From an uncultured Eubacterium sp. (lineage in GTDB: Bacteria; Bacillota; Clostridia; Lachnospirales; Lachnospiraceae), in NCBI GenBank assembly GCA_910585745.1, contig CAJUFM010000046.1, positions 1 to 24,089 on the forward strand: 24,089 bases of DNA, read 5' to 3'. How positions within the stretch are numbered: position 1 is the stretch's first letter; each line of letters opens with the position of its first letter. The notes beneath the pieces were generated by a model. That model was given only the letters and a program-made list of their open reading frames with translations, did not search any database and had not been told where the DNA came from. This document shows positions 23,857 through 24,089 of the stretch, in pieces. Position numbers and translations under genes: made by a program.

Positions 23857-23903
23857 ATATTTGAGAGCACTGTTGGGTTATGAAAAAATAAGGAGGAAGG
23901 ACT

Positions 23904-24068
23904 ATGAAAAAAGGATACAAAAAATTTAAAAGAGTTTTGGGGATTTTATTAATGGTTGCTGTATTAAACGGCAGTCTTGGATTGGATTCGCTGGCTGTCA
24001 GAGCTGCAGAGGGCACATCGGATGCTGCGCAGGTAGAAAAAGGAGCTTCCTGTATAATTCAAGTATAG
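23904..24068 (+). pseudogene. secreted protein N-terminus, apparently frameshifted
   Basis: ATG 23904 follows AGGAGGAAGG. The 54-residue frame has a typical signal peptide: basic MKKGYKKFKR, hydrophobic VLGILLMVAVLNG, and a likely cleavage after VRA-A. It then stops at TAG 24066-24068. In the +1 frame the sequence continues as LYNSSIGTSEKEG to the window end with no stop, which reads like the mature N-terminus of a Ser/Thr-rich surface protein. A one-base indel near 24045-24055 is therefore likely. The rest lies outside the window, so the protein type is unknown. A short secreted peptide is the alternative. Confidence 0.5.
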
Positions 24069-24089
24069 GAACTTCCGAGAAAGAAGGTT

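Noticed and set aside
1..24089. CRISPR arrays, rRNA, complete tRNA genes, transposases, integrases.
   Set aside because: No regularly spaced repeats, tRNA cloverleaf, rRNA sequence or recombinase motifs were seen on either strand.

Overview
The window looks like a chromosome segment of a low-to-mid GC Gram-positive anaerobe of the class Clostridia, most likely family Lachnospiraceae. The reasons are AGGAGG-type ribosome binding sites, sigma-A promoters with extended -10 elements, a T-box leader on pheST, Lac-family EIIC-EAL and PAS-GGDEF proteins, and small proteins resembling DUF6171 and DUF6142 families. This placement comes from reading the sequence, not from a database search.

Layout. 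Positions 1-4287 are AT-rich and accessory in character: the 3' end of a PIN-domain (VapC-like) toxin gene overlapping a small antitoxin-like gene, a decayed membrane-protein remnant, an MmcQ/YjbR gene with an internal in-frame deletion, and a two-gene operon of a PLD-nuclease/SF2-helicase protein with a NUDIX (MutT-like) hydrolase, which is a candidate defence or DNA-maintenance module. From 4400 to 12217 come signalling, ion transport and envelope genes: an EIIC-EAL c-di-GMP phosphodiesterase (minus strand), the potassium uptake pair trkA-trkH, a secreted Ig-like/NodB polysaccharide deacetylase with a substituted metal ligand, and a PAS-PAS-GGDEF diguanylate cyclase (minus strand) that shares a bidirectional terminator with the deacetylase. 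From 12346 to 15866 lies an operon of an alanine/glycine:sodium symporter, a pyridoxal/pyridoxamine kinase and a dGTPase-like HD phosphohydrolase. A GH51 arabinofuranosidase and an eight-cysteine small protein follow.

Positions 17869-22054 hold a frameshifted small gene whose 3' part runs into a T-box riboswitch, three consecutive hairpins, and pheS-pheT. The T-box should couple pheST transcription to uncharged tRNA-Phe. A VanZ-like and a small membrane protein follow closely. The window ends with a minus-strand protein of two AP2 domains around a dead HNH-like core, then a promoter preceded by two 11-bp direct repeats at 20-bp spacing (a response-regulator-like site) driving a secreted protein gene that appears frameshifted.

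Most of the window is ordinary housekeeping or lifestyle sequence. The items most worth a second look are the PLD-helicase/NUDIX operon, the AP2-HNH-AP2 protein, the direct-repeat promoter at the right end, the EIIC-EAL fusion, and the small broken genes.
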